Notes under the pieces: generated by a model
What the model was told of the DNA's origin: nothing
The model's database searches: none
Seen by the model: only the letters and a program-made list of their open reading frames with translations
Part shown: positions 48,201 to 60,727 of the stretch, piece by piece
Position numbering within the stretch: position 1 is the first letter of the stretch
Layout: every line of letters starts with the position of its first letter
NCBI RefSeq assembly: GCF_037975245.1
Contig: NC_092569.1
Coordinates: forward strand, 20,577,001 to 20,641,000
DNA from: Apostichopus japonicus
Lineage: Eukaryota > Echinodermata > Holothuroidea > Aspidochirotida > Stichopodidae
DNA: 64,000 bases
Direction: 5' to 3'
Made by a program: the position numbers and the translations under genes

Positions 48201-49436
48201 AATTATACCTTCTTTATGAATAAATGGGGTCGGCCATCCTGAAATTTCCCAGTTAGAAACCAGCGACCTACATCATAGTCCTTTAGCCACCTTTCTGACC
48301 AAAGTATTTCATTTGTTCCACACGCCTTTCAAAGGAACATCGCATACACTGGAGGAAACATGAGAAACGTACTATATGCAAGGTCTCACCTGCTACTATG
48401 TTATCGGACATTTCATTATCCCTTTCTTTTTTTCTGAGGAACTTCGAAGCATATCAATAGCTTTCTGTTCTCATGGGATGGTTTGAAGAGGAAGGGTATG
48501 TAACAATGGATGGGATGCTATGTTCTCTCAATGATATTATATGCAAATTATAACTAAACCACACAATTTTCTTGATTCATTTGTAACTTACATGTAAGTT
48601 GTGAGTCGCAGCTCGATGCCGTCAGCTATTTTAGGTACGGAGATCCAAATATACCTCAGTTTCATTATTTATCAGCTTAACGCTTACATTTGCAGTACTG
48701 TAACACTACGCTTATTCAGAGCCATCGTCGCCCACAGATTTCTTATAAATGTCATGCTCGTTTTCAATCTCTTGGTGAACTTTTCTCAGATTTATTGCAT
48801 TGGTAGTCTAGTTGCATTTTGTACCAAGTTACGCACACACGAATCTTCATTCAATATAAAAAATTAAAAAAAAAAACTGTAAGGAAAACTGCTAATCCCA
48901 TAAAAATCCTGTGTAAGAGAATGTGTAAAAGTCTCTGCTTCAGAGGCTGTAGAAGCAGGGAGTTGTTATGGAAGAAATGCTTTGTAGGTTTAGAACAAAA
49001 TGGTTGATCAAACTCCATACCAACGTTAGTTGTTTTGAGCTACGTAGCTATGTTAACTGATGTCATGCATTTCAATATGCCAACTTTATTTGCAGATAAC
49101 TTTGTGAATTGGAACATAAATTTAAATTACAGCATGATGAGTTAACATATATGGAATCCTACAACGCTCTCTATTAAATATCTCGTTCGTGCTATCAATG
49201 TTCATTTAGATGTAACCCGAGGGATATTACTGCGTTGGTACATCCTCACCTCGCGTAACCTATAAGGGGTTTAATGATCGACAATAGTAAAGGCTAATTT
49301 AAGATTTTGCTCGATAGGTCCCATCTTATCTTTCCCACTTTTTTTGCCTGCATAGACACTTCATCGGAAATCAGTCCAGGATAGGCAACCAAGATACCAA
49401 GTTTACGAACCCACAGTACTGCGGAACTGATTGTAC
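45273..49436. other. Spacer after FReD gene 2, no recognised gene
   Basis: AT-rich sequence. No TIL, EGF or FReD exon was found on either strand, although the minus-strand exon at 50182 would need some downstream. Nothing else supported. Confidence 0.4.
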
Positions 49437-49504
49437 CTCATCGGTTGAGGTCGTCCATGTTGTTGGCAGTCCACTTACTGTAGAGCTCAACCTTTGTGGT
49501 TCAG
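49437..49504 (-). CDS. Candidate Ser/Thr-rich linker exon, minus strand
   Basis: After acceptor TTCTATCTACAG, a frame in phase 1 reads AEPQRLSSTVSGLPTTWTTS then TDE, up to a possible donor GATGAG/GTACAA. Composition and acceptor phase fit the family's linker exons and it lies downstream of the Cys-motif exon on the same strand. The exit phase (0) differs from the phase-1 pattern, so the 3' boundary is uncertain. Confidence 0.35.
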
Positions 49505-50181
49505 CTGTAGATAGAATTATTTGACCAGTATATATATCAGGCTGTTCTGGCAATTACTTACGAGAATGTGTATCCCTTTGGGATAGAATACACGTCTAAG
49601 GTAACCAAAAAACTTACAGCCTGTTTCAATAAATCAATCATTGATATGGGAGCGTGTTTTTATTGTTTATTACCTTAAATAATTGATAAAAAATTGACCT
49701 GTAGGTTGGCAATTTAAAACATAAATGACGTCCGGTACTCTAACAGAAAGCAGTTCTAAACTGTTGCAGAATTAGAACATGCCCAGGTTCGAAAAGAAAG
49801 GTAAATGTAAGCACATGCATTAACCTGGAAGTAAATTAGTAGTTGTACTGCATGTTTCCATAACACACTTATATTAAAATGTTTCAGCACGTTAACCGAA
49901 ATGTCTTGGTTACGATCCAATGGCAAAGAGCGAAGGAGTTATATAATGACGAATATGGTGTATTATATGGTTAATATGAAAATAAGTTGATATTCAGTCA
50001 ACATTACCGTATACAATAATTCAATCAACGTCATAACCGTTGAAAAATAAGTACAGATATTGGTCAGTTTTGAATCTTCCTTTCCCCTTTGCATACCCTA
50101 GTCCACAATATCGTTTTAATTTGATCTTCGACGTTAACTTAGTATTGATACTACGATAATCGTTCAATATGATATACTTAC

Positions 50182-50259
50182 CTAAAGTTTGCTCGCCACA
50201 GACACCAGGACAAGGCGTGCCATTGTCATAGTGTATTTGGTTTGTACATTTAAAAACAC
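50182..50259 (-). CDS. FReD-family Cys-motif exon, minus strand (locus 4 fragment)
   Basis: 78 nt, phase 1 to phase 1, acceptor CGAGTTCAG and donor TTTAG/GTAAGT. Encodes VFKCTNQIHYDNGTPCPGVC and GEQTL. It resembles the second exon of the paralogue at 62373 (FFKCT ... PCGGNC). No signal-peptide exon was found upstream and no TIL or FReD exon downstream, so this may be a lone remnant or part of a gene with unrecognised exons. Confidence 0.6.
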   Translation of the reverse strand: MFLNVQTKYTMTMARLVLVSVASKL

Positions 50260-53200
50260 CTGAACTCGAAAGATAGTCCATTGTTATGTAATGTTAATAC
50301 TTGTGTATTATACATTATATTTCGAACTGCTAAATAAGTACTTATAAACCTTAGAATTCCGTAGGCTGTATGTTTAGCTTAAATAAAATTGATACAATAT
50401 GTCAATTATTTACTTTACCAAACTTCTTACTATCGAAGTATTGATGCAAAGGTTCAGTAGAAGTAAAGATGACATCGCAGACGTCAATCAATCCAGCATC
50501 ATTTTAAATCTTAATAAAAAATCGATAATCTTGTTTTTCGTTTCATTCAAAATCCTCAATGGAAAGTTGGAGAACTCTGTGCACGAAGAAAAGCGTTACT
50601 TTGCGTGTAAATAGAACAAGGCAAAAAATGTGAACGCATGTCATTAGCAGTTTTAAAGTAGCTACGTTTAAAAATTCTTGGAAATATTATTTATTCAGGA
50701 GACGTTGCGATTGATACATAAACAATATGATAACGTTTTTGACGTCTTTTTGAAATACAAAGACTACTTCAAGTGAGCTACATTAACATAGTTAAATGAG
50801 AAATATATCCTAGACATTTCTGCTTGGAGAATACCGTTTTGCAGTTCACTCTTTTCCACAGAACTAACAAGAATGCTTGAAAACGTGAAAACGTTTGTTT
50901 CGTGACGTATATCGCATTTCATCACATACATTTCCTATGCGCCGTTCACGATAATTAAGGCAATATGTAGTCACAGTTTTCTTCCGAAACACTTTCCTAG
51001 CTCGGGAAGTTTTGAAAAAAAGAGAACATGGATGCATTTGGACTTGACTGCTATTAAATCAAGCCAAAACACACATTGGATGAAATGAAACATTGCTTGC
51101 TAAACATAAAATTCCTGGAATTTCGGGGAAAGGTTGTTTTGACTAGTTATTCACATAGGGTGTGAGAATATTCTGTATAAGAATATATCTACCATGAGGT
51201 CATTACAAAACCATAGGGTTTATATCTCCTTAAATATCTCACAGATATATTTACTTACCCCAACCTTCTACTCTCCATGAATGGATCAAAAAGTTGAGAA
51301 TAATGCAATACATCCCATAGAACCACATATCAGTATCCATCATTTTAATATAATATGCTACGAATTTATTGGAGATGTTCACTCTGGTCAGTCAATTGAG
51401 CTTAATGAATTGACCAATATATTAACTTGGTCAAAGCTTTGATCAATATTTCAAGCCCTTCCGCTATTCTTTCATAACAGAAGCAATATCATTCATTAAC
51501 CTTGTTCAATTTCTTCATACATTATTTGTGATTGTTGTTTTGATTTATAACAACATGCTACTGATTTCCATATACTAAAAGCCCCAGATTTTGTTTTTTA
51601 ACAAGGAGGTTAAAGCATAAATGGTTACTCAGTCAGCAGCAGCAGTTAGATCACAACAGATACCGATCGCCTATGAAACTGAATAGCAAAATATTTTCTG
51701 TTTAGTCTCAGTGGAAAATCGGCAATTTTCACTTACGAGAGAAGAAACTTATATTGTTCACAACAGTGTCGAATCCATATCACAAAACTATTGCAAGTTA
51801 AATCTGATATGATCTTGTTTTTACTTCAATAGTATTAATGATCATGATTGAGATTTACTGGGTAATTATCAGATATTGGCCCGCAAAGAATAAGTTAAAA
51901 AATATACCTCAATCAGGATATGAAATGAACTTCTGGCATTGACACATTATCAATAAGCATATCGCTAGGCCTAGAACAGGTGCAGTGGGACAAGAACGTG
52001 TCTTCTGCCCGCCTGTCAATTTTCTAACTTAGTATGCACTGCACGGCAACTGTTGACTAATTGTAAGTTCTACATTAACCCATCGTTTACAGACTGCTTA
52101 AAATTCGAGAAAGTGGTATAAATTTCAAGAACAAAAAGGGAAATTGCCAATGTCCCATCGGGGCAACCGCAGTGTTTAATCATTCTATGTTTCTGAATCA
52201 ACATAGACTGAATGCCTCCCTCACAATAAAACACTTCCACCTATCATTACGAGTTTTATTACGAGATTATAATTATTTTTTACGAGATTATTACGAGTCA
52301 TGAATTACTCAGTGTGATTTGTTCAATGATGTTTTGTTTGGTTGGTCCCTGGTAACTTAATCTGCAGAAAGGACGACTGCTTCAATTTAGTTCTTCCTTC
52401 TTCTTAAATATAGCTACTTGCATGGATAACGACAACATTTTGTGTAATAGTATGTACTTTAGCCACACAATAATGCATATTCTTAGTTTCAGTAAGCGTT
52501 ATCTTGTGATAAGAAAACAATGGTCCACACAGTTCATAGGCGTTTATGTCAGATCAAACTGTTGAAGAGAGAATTGTAGGAACGCCATTTGTGTGGGTTT
52601 TTATTGTCAATTGTTGTTTTCATGCTATATTTCTCAAATAAATTATTCAAGAGCTTCTTAAGTATTTTGATCTTCATTACCAGTGTCGTTTATGTACTAG
52701 TTGTTGCCAGGCAACTGCAAATTCAATACTTACTAACTCTGTCTTCGCCAACTTTTCTTAATTTATGTATATGGAAAGACCGCCTTTGTTGCCAAAACCT
52801 ATACAGAAGAATGCATTGGCTGTCTGATAAATACGTCTATATGTTCTACTACAAAGCTAATTGCTACATGTCAATCGTCGAGTCGGAGGCGATGATTGCG
52901 ACAATTATACCGACAAAATGCCGGTCGGCAGTCGAAGGTACGTTCGTCGAAGGTCAAAGGAAAACTCGTTATTCCACGTTTTTTATTTAAAATACGGTTA
53001 TTTCATGTGATAAAAAATTATTTTCCCCGCTGTGACGTGAATTGCTATGATTGAGGGTTATACCCTGATACCATTTACCATACTTGAGACCATTTATACA
53101 TTTTTAGTAGAGAAAATACAGTTACTACTCATTCAAAGGGCTACTCGAAAAATAATTATTGTTGAGATTGTAATGCAATGAACTGATAGTCAGTTTGAAT

Positions 53201-55067
53201 AAATAATGGCAAGGGCCATTTCTGATCAGAACTAAGGCACAAGCTTCCAATGGTTGCCAATCCTCTCACTCTAACCCCTTTTTTGCATCAAAGCACCCTT
53301 CGGGTAACCGAACTTTCTCAAAGAGCAGGGGCCACTACTCCCCTCGATCCTTCCTCTCCCCTAGTACCAACACGCAATTTTGCCGCTTCGTCCACGAATA
53401 ATGTAGTACAGAAATATGACCTTTACTTGGATGACAATCAATACTATTGCACCAGACTACAAGATCTTATACATTTCTATGTTCCAACTTGTAGGTTGCA
53501 TTCTATTGGTAGACGACAGGGTTCTTTAAAATACTTTTATTGCCATTTCGAGGGTCGACGTAAATCACAGCTGTTTAAAATGTAAAGATTCATTAGTTTT
53601 AAATTAAACTTCCTTGTGATATGCAAATCTAGAGATAGATGGTGCATTTGAAAGCTTTACTATTACAAATCAAATGGTGTGAAGTTCATTAACTGCAAAA
53701 TGAATCACTGTAGTAACAGACTAAGAACAGTTGTTACTTGTTAGAATATAACATATTTTAAATCATTTAAATGCAAAATAAACTTCTAACACGTTTAGTT
53801 TCTGTGAAGACTTAACTGTTGGATAGAAAAATTATGGTGTAAAACTGCCTTACATATATTCTCACTATTGTTGCTATAAGTTTAATATATGTTACCCATT
53901 TATGTCAGAATGAAGGTAAGAAAACTGAATGCTGGAACTTACAGTAGACAGGCTGAAAAGGAGCAATTACACAGATGTCTCTAACAGGTTGTACCAGTGA
54001 CATAGATGACTTATCCGTCGTATCAAATATAAGTGGGGCTTGATCCCTGGTCACATGTTCGAATCATGCCGTAGTCAAAAATGTATTTCTTTTTTCGCTT
54101 GAGAACATGATAAGTGGTTAAATGATAAAGTTTAATATATTATAAATGTGTTATCTTACAAAAGCCAACCACTAGCGTAGAATTTAAGAAAATGTCAAGA
54201 CGAAAGCAAGAACTATAAACGTTGACGAAGCCGTTTACATCGCTGGCTATTTAATACGTTACGAAAGTAACGTGTGTGTTCTCTTTTTCAATCATTTTAA
54301 ATCAGTAAACTTGAAATAAAGCATTTACCGTCTCAGTTAAGAAAGGCCAAACCTTCCTTTCCTATGGTAACATCTGTATAACTTCGCTAGATCAGAGACT
54401 TCTGTTAGAATCAATGCCTTTGCAAGTTCGTGCGAATAGTTTTGTTTTCAATGAAAACATGTTATGATAGGTGCCTCAGATATTAACTTATCCTAATTAG
54501 CACTATAAAATAGGGTTTTATATGATAGGCAATGATAACAAGTAATAATAAAGTCGTTACTTTTACATGGAACACTTTTTGCGATCGATTATAGTGTGGC
54601 CTGCTGTGTATATCTTTTAAAATTTCTAAAATTGTCACGAGATCGTCTTGATGTTGAACGACAATGAATGTATTGAAAAAGATCATTATAAATGAAAGCA
54701 TAAACAACATGCTTGTTTTTTCCTAGAGCTAGAAATGAGCAATCGATAAAGCATATTGTTATATAAGCTGGGAAAATCAAGAAGGCTGCCAGCCTTTTCT
54801 ACTCCTATGAGTCTCTTCTAATGTATTTATGGCGGGTTGCTTGAGACCTTGAAAGTTTAAGGGATTCATGATGGGAAACAAGTCAGAGCTTTAACCCAAG
54901 TAGCCTGTATACAAAATTGCTAGGCCAAAGTTGAATCGATTCAGGCCTAGCCTAGGCTCGCCAATTTTGAAAAACTGCAAATTCGCATATTACTACCTTG
55001 ACAGAATGGATTCATAACTGCCAAATCTAACCTTGATTAGTTGAAATCGAATGGATTAAGGCCTAGG
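50260..55067. other. Spacer, no recognised gene
   Basis: Plus-strand frames at 52589-52990 (133 codons, two hydrophobic stretches) and 53250-53585 (111 codons) have no recognised domain. No repeat with clear ends was found. Confidence 0.4.
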
Positions 55068-58010
55068 CTAGGCCACTATAATGCAATTACTAAATGAGTC
55101 TTTTAACTGCTCGTAAAAAATAAAAGCTTTTCCTCCATCACATTTCCGTGTTTGTAATATTTTACTGAAGATGAAGTACTTGAGATGAAATATGAAAAAA
55201 TGATGTGGGTGATTCACAGAAAAATGATACCCGAAGCATACGTCATTCTTCGAAAATATAAACTGACTGCCAAAAATAGCTTTCTCCACATGTAAAGTGA
55301 ATTTCGATCTAATAGGGCAATCCCATAACAAATGTAACAGGGTCTCATCATAGCGACCACAAAAGTGACATCGCGGGTTATCGATTTGCCCTATTTTAGG
55401 GCGGTAGTGGTTTGTTCCAATAATGCGATGGAGGAAGCGAAATTGGAAATATTGCATCTTGGAATCTTTGACAGAGTGAAACGGGGCTTGAAAAGTATTC
55501 TCCCATTGGGTGGCTGTGCTATTGAAATAAAGATTCCATTTGGCTACAGCCGCAGGAGGACCATTAACACGATAAATAAGGTTAATATAAATGTGTCTAG
55601 ACACAGAGGGAATAAACTGGGGATAATCACTAGAGCTATCAACAATATCCTCGTTAACCTCCACAAGTCCATCCTTCCATGCTCTAGAGATAGAGGAAAT
55701 AATTCCATAGTAAACAGTAAATGGACAATAATCTAATCTATACTTCTCTTTGAAACGCAGTATTGACAATGGACGATTGTCATTGTCAAACAGATGCTTC
55801 ACCTGCCTGATCCTTTTTTGGAACATTGAGTTGTAAAATACCATCTTATTGTTAATTTTAATCAACGAGTTGCTCCAAGTTATCTATACACCATAATTGG
55901 AATAAGGCCTAATAAAAGAGTGCAATGACCATGCATGACAGACGTCATAAATAAATGAATTACTAATATGAATGTCGTCTATTTTATAACTACAGTTCAA
56001 GAAAAGATTTGCCTTACTTTTTCAAATGAAAATCGAAAAACAGTTTCCAGATGTTATCGCTACTGTCGTTATATCTGTTCACCCACGTGCACTTAAGGCT
56101 ATATATAACATAATGAGTATGTGTGACTTTTAGTCCACCTAAACTTTATAGTACCAATCATAGAGGAACGGCGATTTTTTTCGGGTTTCCAACTCCAAAT
56201 GAAACGAAAAAATAATGGCATTTAGTTCTTTAATAAACTCATGTGGGGAATTTGAAAGAATTTGAAAGAGATAAACCAACTGTGAAAGACCGAGTGTTTT
56301 AACAATGGTAACTTTTCCAATTGGAGTTAGGTCCCTCTGCGAACAGACACTCAGTAAACGTTTGAGCCTCGAAAGCTTAGGAGTGAAATTCAAACTAAAA
56401 AGTTCTGATCTGTTATTGGTAAACGAGAGGCCTTATAAAGCAACAGGACCATTAGACCAGTGCAACCCAAATATGTTACGGAACCATGGTCCCCTCTGAG
56501 TCTTTCTACCTACTGAAAAAAAGAGAATATTTGTCCATATTGACTTTTAGACTCAACGACTTCTCAAAAGTACTAAAAAGTACTAACAGTTTATTTTAAA
56601 GAATTATAACTGCCGTCTAAAAAGATGGTCGTACCGTCCGCATATTGTAAAATGTTAATGTTGTTGTCAAATAGGGATATACCATAGATAGCAATATTAT
56701 CATTGACTTATCAATTGAAACCATGGAAAGGTGTATTCAGGAAGTTTGTTTTTCAGTTGTGTATGGTCTAACTCAATGCCAGCTTTCCAGACTTCAACGC
56801 CTTCAAAGTACTGCTGCACGTACTGTTACTTTGTGAAGAAAATCCTTTAATATAACACCTATACTTCGAGAACTTCATTGGCTACTAATTTCCTTAATAA
56901 TCATCTACAAAGTTCTGATCATTGTTTTCAAATCACTGAACAAAGTGGTTCCAATCTACATCTCTGAGTTACTAGAGCTTTACTCACCATCACGGAAACA
57001 TTTTTTCCAGCAACATGTTTCTTCTTCGGGAACAGAGATGCAGACAATAATGGTGTGATGGGTCTTTGAGGTTGCTGCCCCTCGTCTTTCAAATGCACTA
57101 CCACTTAAACTGAAGTCGTTCATCAGCATTTTGACTTTCAAAGAACTCCTTAAAACTCATCTCATACGTAAAACTTTCAGTGATTTAGATTTAATTAAAG
57201 TTTTTCTGTTCTTTTACCATATCTTTTGTTTTCTCTATTTTGAGCATTGAGTACCCCGCAGGGCGGATATGTGCGCATTATACATCGCTATTATTATTAT
57301 TAATATCATCATTAACACACAGTGTGAGAACCTCAGCACATATTATAAATATATAAGGGTTTAAGGGACAACCTTGGCGTACCCCGCGGGGTGAGAAGGA
57401 ATGAGTAGCCTATACATTGTTTATGATTCTGGCGGAATTGTTAGAATACAAAGTTTTTACCCAGTTAATACAACTTTCCCCAATACCAACGAATCTAAGA
57501 AAGGTGAAAATAAACTCCCATATCACACTGTCAAATGCTTTTTCGAAGTCCACGAGGAACAGTAAACCTATTTTGTTACTCGTGTTACAATACTCAATCA
57601 AATCTTAAACGAAGCGGATGTTTTTTTCCCAATAAAGCGGTTTTTAAGGATACCTGTCTGATTATTGCTAATCACTTTGGGGTGAACAAGTTTAATTCTT
57701 GTTAATAATACTTTAGCGAATATCTGGTAAGGAATGAGATTGGACGATAGTTCCAAATAAGGTCCTTATCCTTGCCATGCTTTGGAATTAAGGTAATAAT
57801 TGCACGTTCCTGATCGGCAGACAATTAAAACTTAGTATTAGCGTGAAAATTGATTAATAGTCCATCGTTACCAGGGGATTTACCAATGGAAAATGAATTC
57901 AGAGCTGCAGCACACTCGGCAGACGTCAGAAGCCCATCACAGCAATCTGCTTCATCCGTACTCAGCTTATTAGAATTACAACAGGCGCCATTTTGTGTAA
58001 TTGGGACACT
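55068..58010 (-). mobile_element. Degenerate L1/Tx1-like LINE, ORF2 region
   Basis: Read on the minus strand from 58010 down: LLTSAECAAALNSF and GKSPGNDGL (about 57860-57970); ITLIPKHGKDKDLIWNYRPI (about 57740-57800); FLVDFEKAFDSV (57530-57565); RGVRQGCPLNP (about 57370-57400); YADGTTIFLDG, where the usual ADD is ADG (about 56605-56645); the thumb region SQRDLTPIGKVTIVKTL (about 56300-56350); and a C-terminal CHFCGRYDETLLHLLWDCP zinc-binding segment in a 265-codon frame (55865-55068). This order is that of reverse transcriptases of the L1/Tx1 group. Several stops and frameshifts and the ADG change make it inactive. A CR1-like fragment interrupts it. Confidence 0.88.
56705..57301 (+). mobile_element. 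CR1-like LINE 3' fragment nested in the L1/Tx1-like LINE
   Basis: Plus-strand frames read VYGLTQCQLSRLQRLQSTAA, then ELHWLLISLIIIYKVLIIVF, YISELLELYSPSR, then EVAAPRLSNALPLKLKSFIS and FKELLKTHL. This is the C-terminal end of CR1/Jockey-group reverse transcriptases. It has a frameshift and stops. The 3' end has CATTATACATCGC and a (TTA)n tail. Flanking AATATTATCATT (56693-56704) and AATATCATCATT (57302-57313) form a 12-bp target duplication with one mismatch. Confidence 0.85.
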
Positions 58011-59806
58011 CCGTTAGACTATGCTCCAGTCGTGTTTATCAAGATAATTATCAGTATCATTGTGTTTTTAATAGTGCAAATACATCATATTTTATAACTT
58101 AGAGCAAAATTCTACTACTTTAACCTGGATAAACCTACTTAATTCTTTTAGTCCTTTTCAGTAGGCTTAACAGATTGAAAAAAATTGGAGCATTTCCAGC
58201 AGCAGCAAATTAAGATGATGAAAGCAGAAAATCCGAAAAAGAAGGGAACCAATTGAGTTATGTGTAAACATCTTTCAAAGAGAACAATTTTATTGAACCT
58301 CTTCTTCAACAAAAACAATTTCAATACTAAAGTTCATTGTCATTCACGGTTTTTAGAGGTATTTTAGGCACAGATATAGTAAATTAAGATTCTGCATTCT
58401 GTCACATCATAATTTGGCATTAATTTTAATTCTCTATAAATGCCTCCTTTGTCTTCCAGCTTATACCTTGAAAATATGTTTGGTGACCGAACTAGCACAT
58501 TAAACGAACATGTGGTATTGAAAGTATGGCATAATCTAGCTTCCTATTACGGCACCTTACCTATGTACACATAATCTCTCCTTCAACAAGTATTTTCAAA
58601 TCATAATTAGTCGTTTCCTTAACGATGATACACTAATTCAAAAAGTATGTTTTAATAAAAGTCTTATATATTTCGAGTACAAATTCATAATAACAGAGAA
58701 TACAAAGCAATGTGATGCCAAACCTTGTTGGTTTTATTTTGGGATTATCGCATAACAGTGAAGGTAACCAGCTTTTATCAAAAAGTTTTAATCCACATTA
58801 CGAGATGAAAGAAGTTCCTTGTAAAATGTCTGTTTTGGGAAGAAATGAAGATCCAACCCTCATTCTCCTGTCATGATGTGGTCTTATGGAAAGGAACCTT
58901 GAGTAATAAGCCTATCTTTTCACTTCTTCATAATCTTAGCTTCTAGTGTTTTATGTTATGTAATATAACCTGATTATTAAGTTTATTGAATGTTCTTTAA
59001 GATTAATCGTCACAATCTTCTCCCCTCCTCTTCTTTGCTCCTAGCAATAAGACATCCAGCAAGCCAAGGTTTTAATGATCCGCGGGAATTGTGACTTCAC
59101 TAACTGTTAGTAGAGCCTCACAGTGTTTTCATTTTCATATCCACTGCTACAACAGAACAGTTGTAATCGAGTGTAATCATTTGATGAAAAACATATACTT
59201 GTATCCTAAGGTTCACCGTAGATTCAATTCAACATAAAACCATAGCAAGCATTGAACCACTAGCCGCCGGGAATGCCTTTCATTACTGGCACAACTTTGT
59301 AAAGCTATGTCATTGTCCTGATATATCTCGATGGTAATCCATGTAGTCATATTCTATTTGATATAACAGAAAGCTATAATAAGCATGTTTTAAAATCATG
59401 ACAATACTTTTGTCAAGCGTACCAAATTATCTTTATATAGTTAGCTAGGTAATGTGAGACACGTAAATAGTATGTTGATTACTATTTTTTTAAATACCAT
59501 TGTTAATATCCCACATATTAAGTGAACACAAGGTACAGACATTGTGTCTAAGGCTTCGGTTACCCTCTTCAAGAATGAAGGTAACAATGATTGGCCTAAA
59601 CCTATGATTGTGTAACTGCCGATGCTTTGTTTAAGCATTTACAGATAAGTAATTCACCTTCTCTCTCTTCCACAAGTCCTAAGCGGACCTGATACATACA
59701 CTGCAACTTAAAAAAACAAATAACTATACGTCTTACATTCAGTCAACAAAACCAGACTAAATTGAACTTGTCCAGTGGTTTTGGCTTTTCGAGGAACAAC
59801 AAGTAC
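58011..59806. other. Spacer, no recognised gene
   Basis: AT-rich sequence. The last FReD exon expected for the minus-strand locus at 59807 was sought here and not found. Confidence 0.4.
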
Positions 59807-60066
59807 CGAAGCTCACTGTGTAACTTTCAATAGTTCTTTCGTATTTCGTTGCCTCGGAACTAATTCGTAACCGATTGTATTGAAGATATGCACTGTCATC
59901 GTTGGCATTGTTGAACCAAATATCAATTCTTAGTTGATGATCTGTCTGAGCTGTTATGACATGCAATATCTCATTTCCAAGCCAGAAACTAGAATCGAGA
60001 TCACCAAATCCATCCCTTTAGTTATTCCAAGTCTCAAGAAATGAAATAGAAGAAGTCTCTATAATG
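59807..60066 (-). pseudogene. FReD middle exon with in-frame stop
   Basis: Minus-strand frame reads SISFLETWNN, then TAA, then RDGFGDLDSSFWLGNEI, ITAQTDHQLRIDI, YLQYNRLRISSE and a phase-1 donor TTCG/GTACTT, matching the exon at 43840-44098. With the best acceptor (TTTCTACAG) the exon is 260 nt against 259, so a frameshift is also likely. The 5' boundary is uncertain. Confidence 0.75.
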
Positions 60067-60475
60067 CTGTAGAAATAATTGCAACCATCATTATGAGAGT
60101 AACAACAGAGAATCGTTACTTGTAGTTTCACCACTTCAGTTAGTTTCTAACATTTGTAAATTCAATTAAACCTAGGGTAATTCAGCATATTGGAAGAATG
60201 TATGTTGTGCGCGGTAACGCTATCGGTTGGCTATTAGAACATATTCTGATTGAGAGATGAAATTAAGCTATCAAATATGTAAACATGTTACTGTTTAGGT
60301 AAAAGCTATAAAGTAAGTTACAATAGTGTCTTACCATTTGAACGTTATATTATATAGATATGTGAGAAGGCCAGGTGGTAGGGCATTCACGTATGTCTAT
60401 CTATTTCTTACAATCGTATCTCCAATTGTGAACTGAAGTAATTGTAGACTTAATTGTATACATTTTTTAAATCAC

Positions 60476-60727
60476 CTGTTGTAGGCATCCTTGTTGTTGA
60501 CAACAAACTCTTGATTCGCGTTGTCCTTTCATCAGTTGATGGTAATATTCGCATTCCATCTGTTGAGTGCGCCGCAGTTGTTGATCGGTCACTCATATCC
60601 GTTTCCAACGTTCCTTTTGTTGGTGTTGACGTTTTACCGGTTGACATAAATGATCGCATTTCATCAGTAGAGGGCATCCACGTTGATTTGAATCCACCCA
60701 GTGTTGCTTCCTTTTTTATTCTCTCAT
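60476..60727 (-). CDS. Mucin-like exon, 84 codons, FReD locus 5
   Basis: Phase 1 to phase 1 between acceptor CTGTTTACAG and donor ACAG/GTGATT, open throughout. Ser, Thr and Pro rich with repeated TDE/TDG and MR words (PSTDEMRSFMSTGKTSTPTK, HSTDGMRILPSTDERTT). The imperfect internal repeat suggests growth by duplication. Likely an O-glycosylated stalk, like the mini-exon series of the intact gene but as one exon. Confidence 0.6.

Larger units (their letters stand above)
59807..60727 (-). pseudogene. Minus-strand FReD locus 5: mucin-like exon plus damaged FReD exon
   Basis: Two pieces in gene order on the minus strand. A clean 252-nt Ser/Thr-rich exon (60727-60476) is followed by the middle of a FReD (about 60066-59807). 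The TIL and EGF exons expected between them and the last FReD exon after them are absent. The FReD part carries an in-frame stop. This is a decayed or internally deleted member of the cluster. Its mucin exon remains fully open. Confidence 0.7.

Noticed and set aside
52589..52990. 133-codon plus-strand frame with hydrophobic segments
   Set aside because: No recognised domain, AT-rich composition gives Phe/Leu/Ile-rich frames by chance, and no supporting exon partners were seen.
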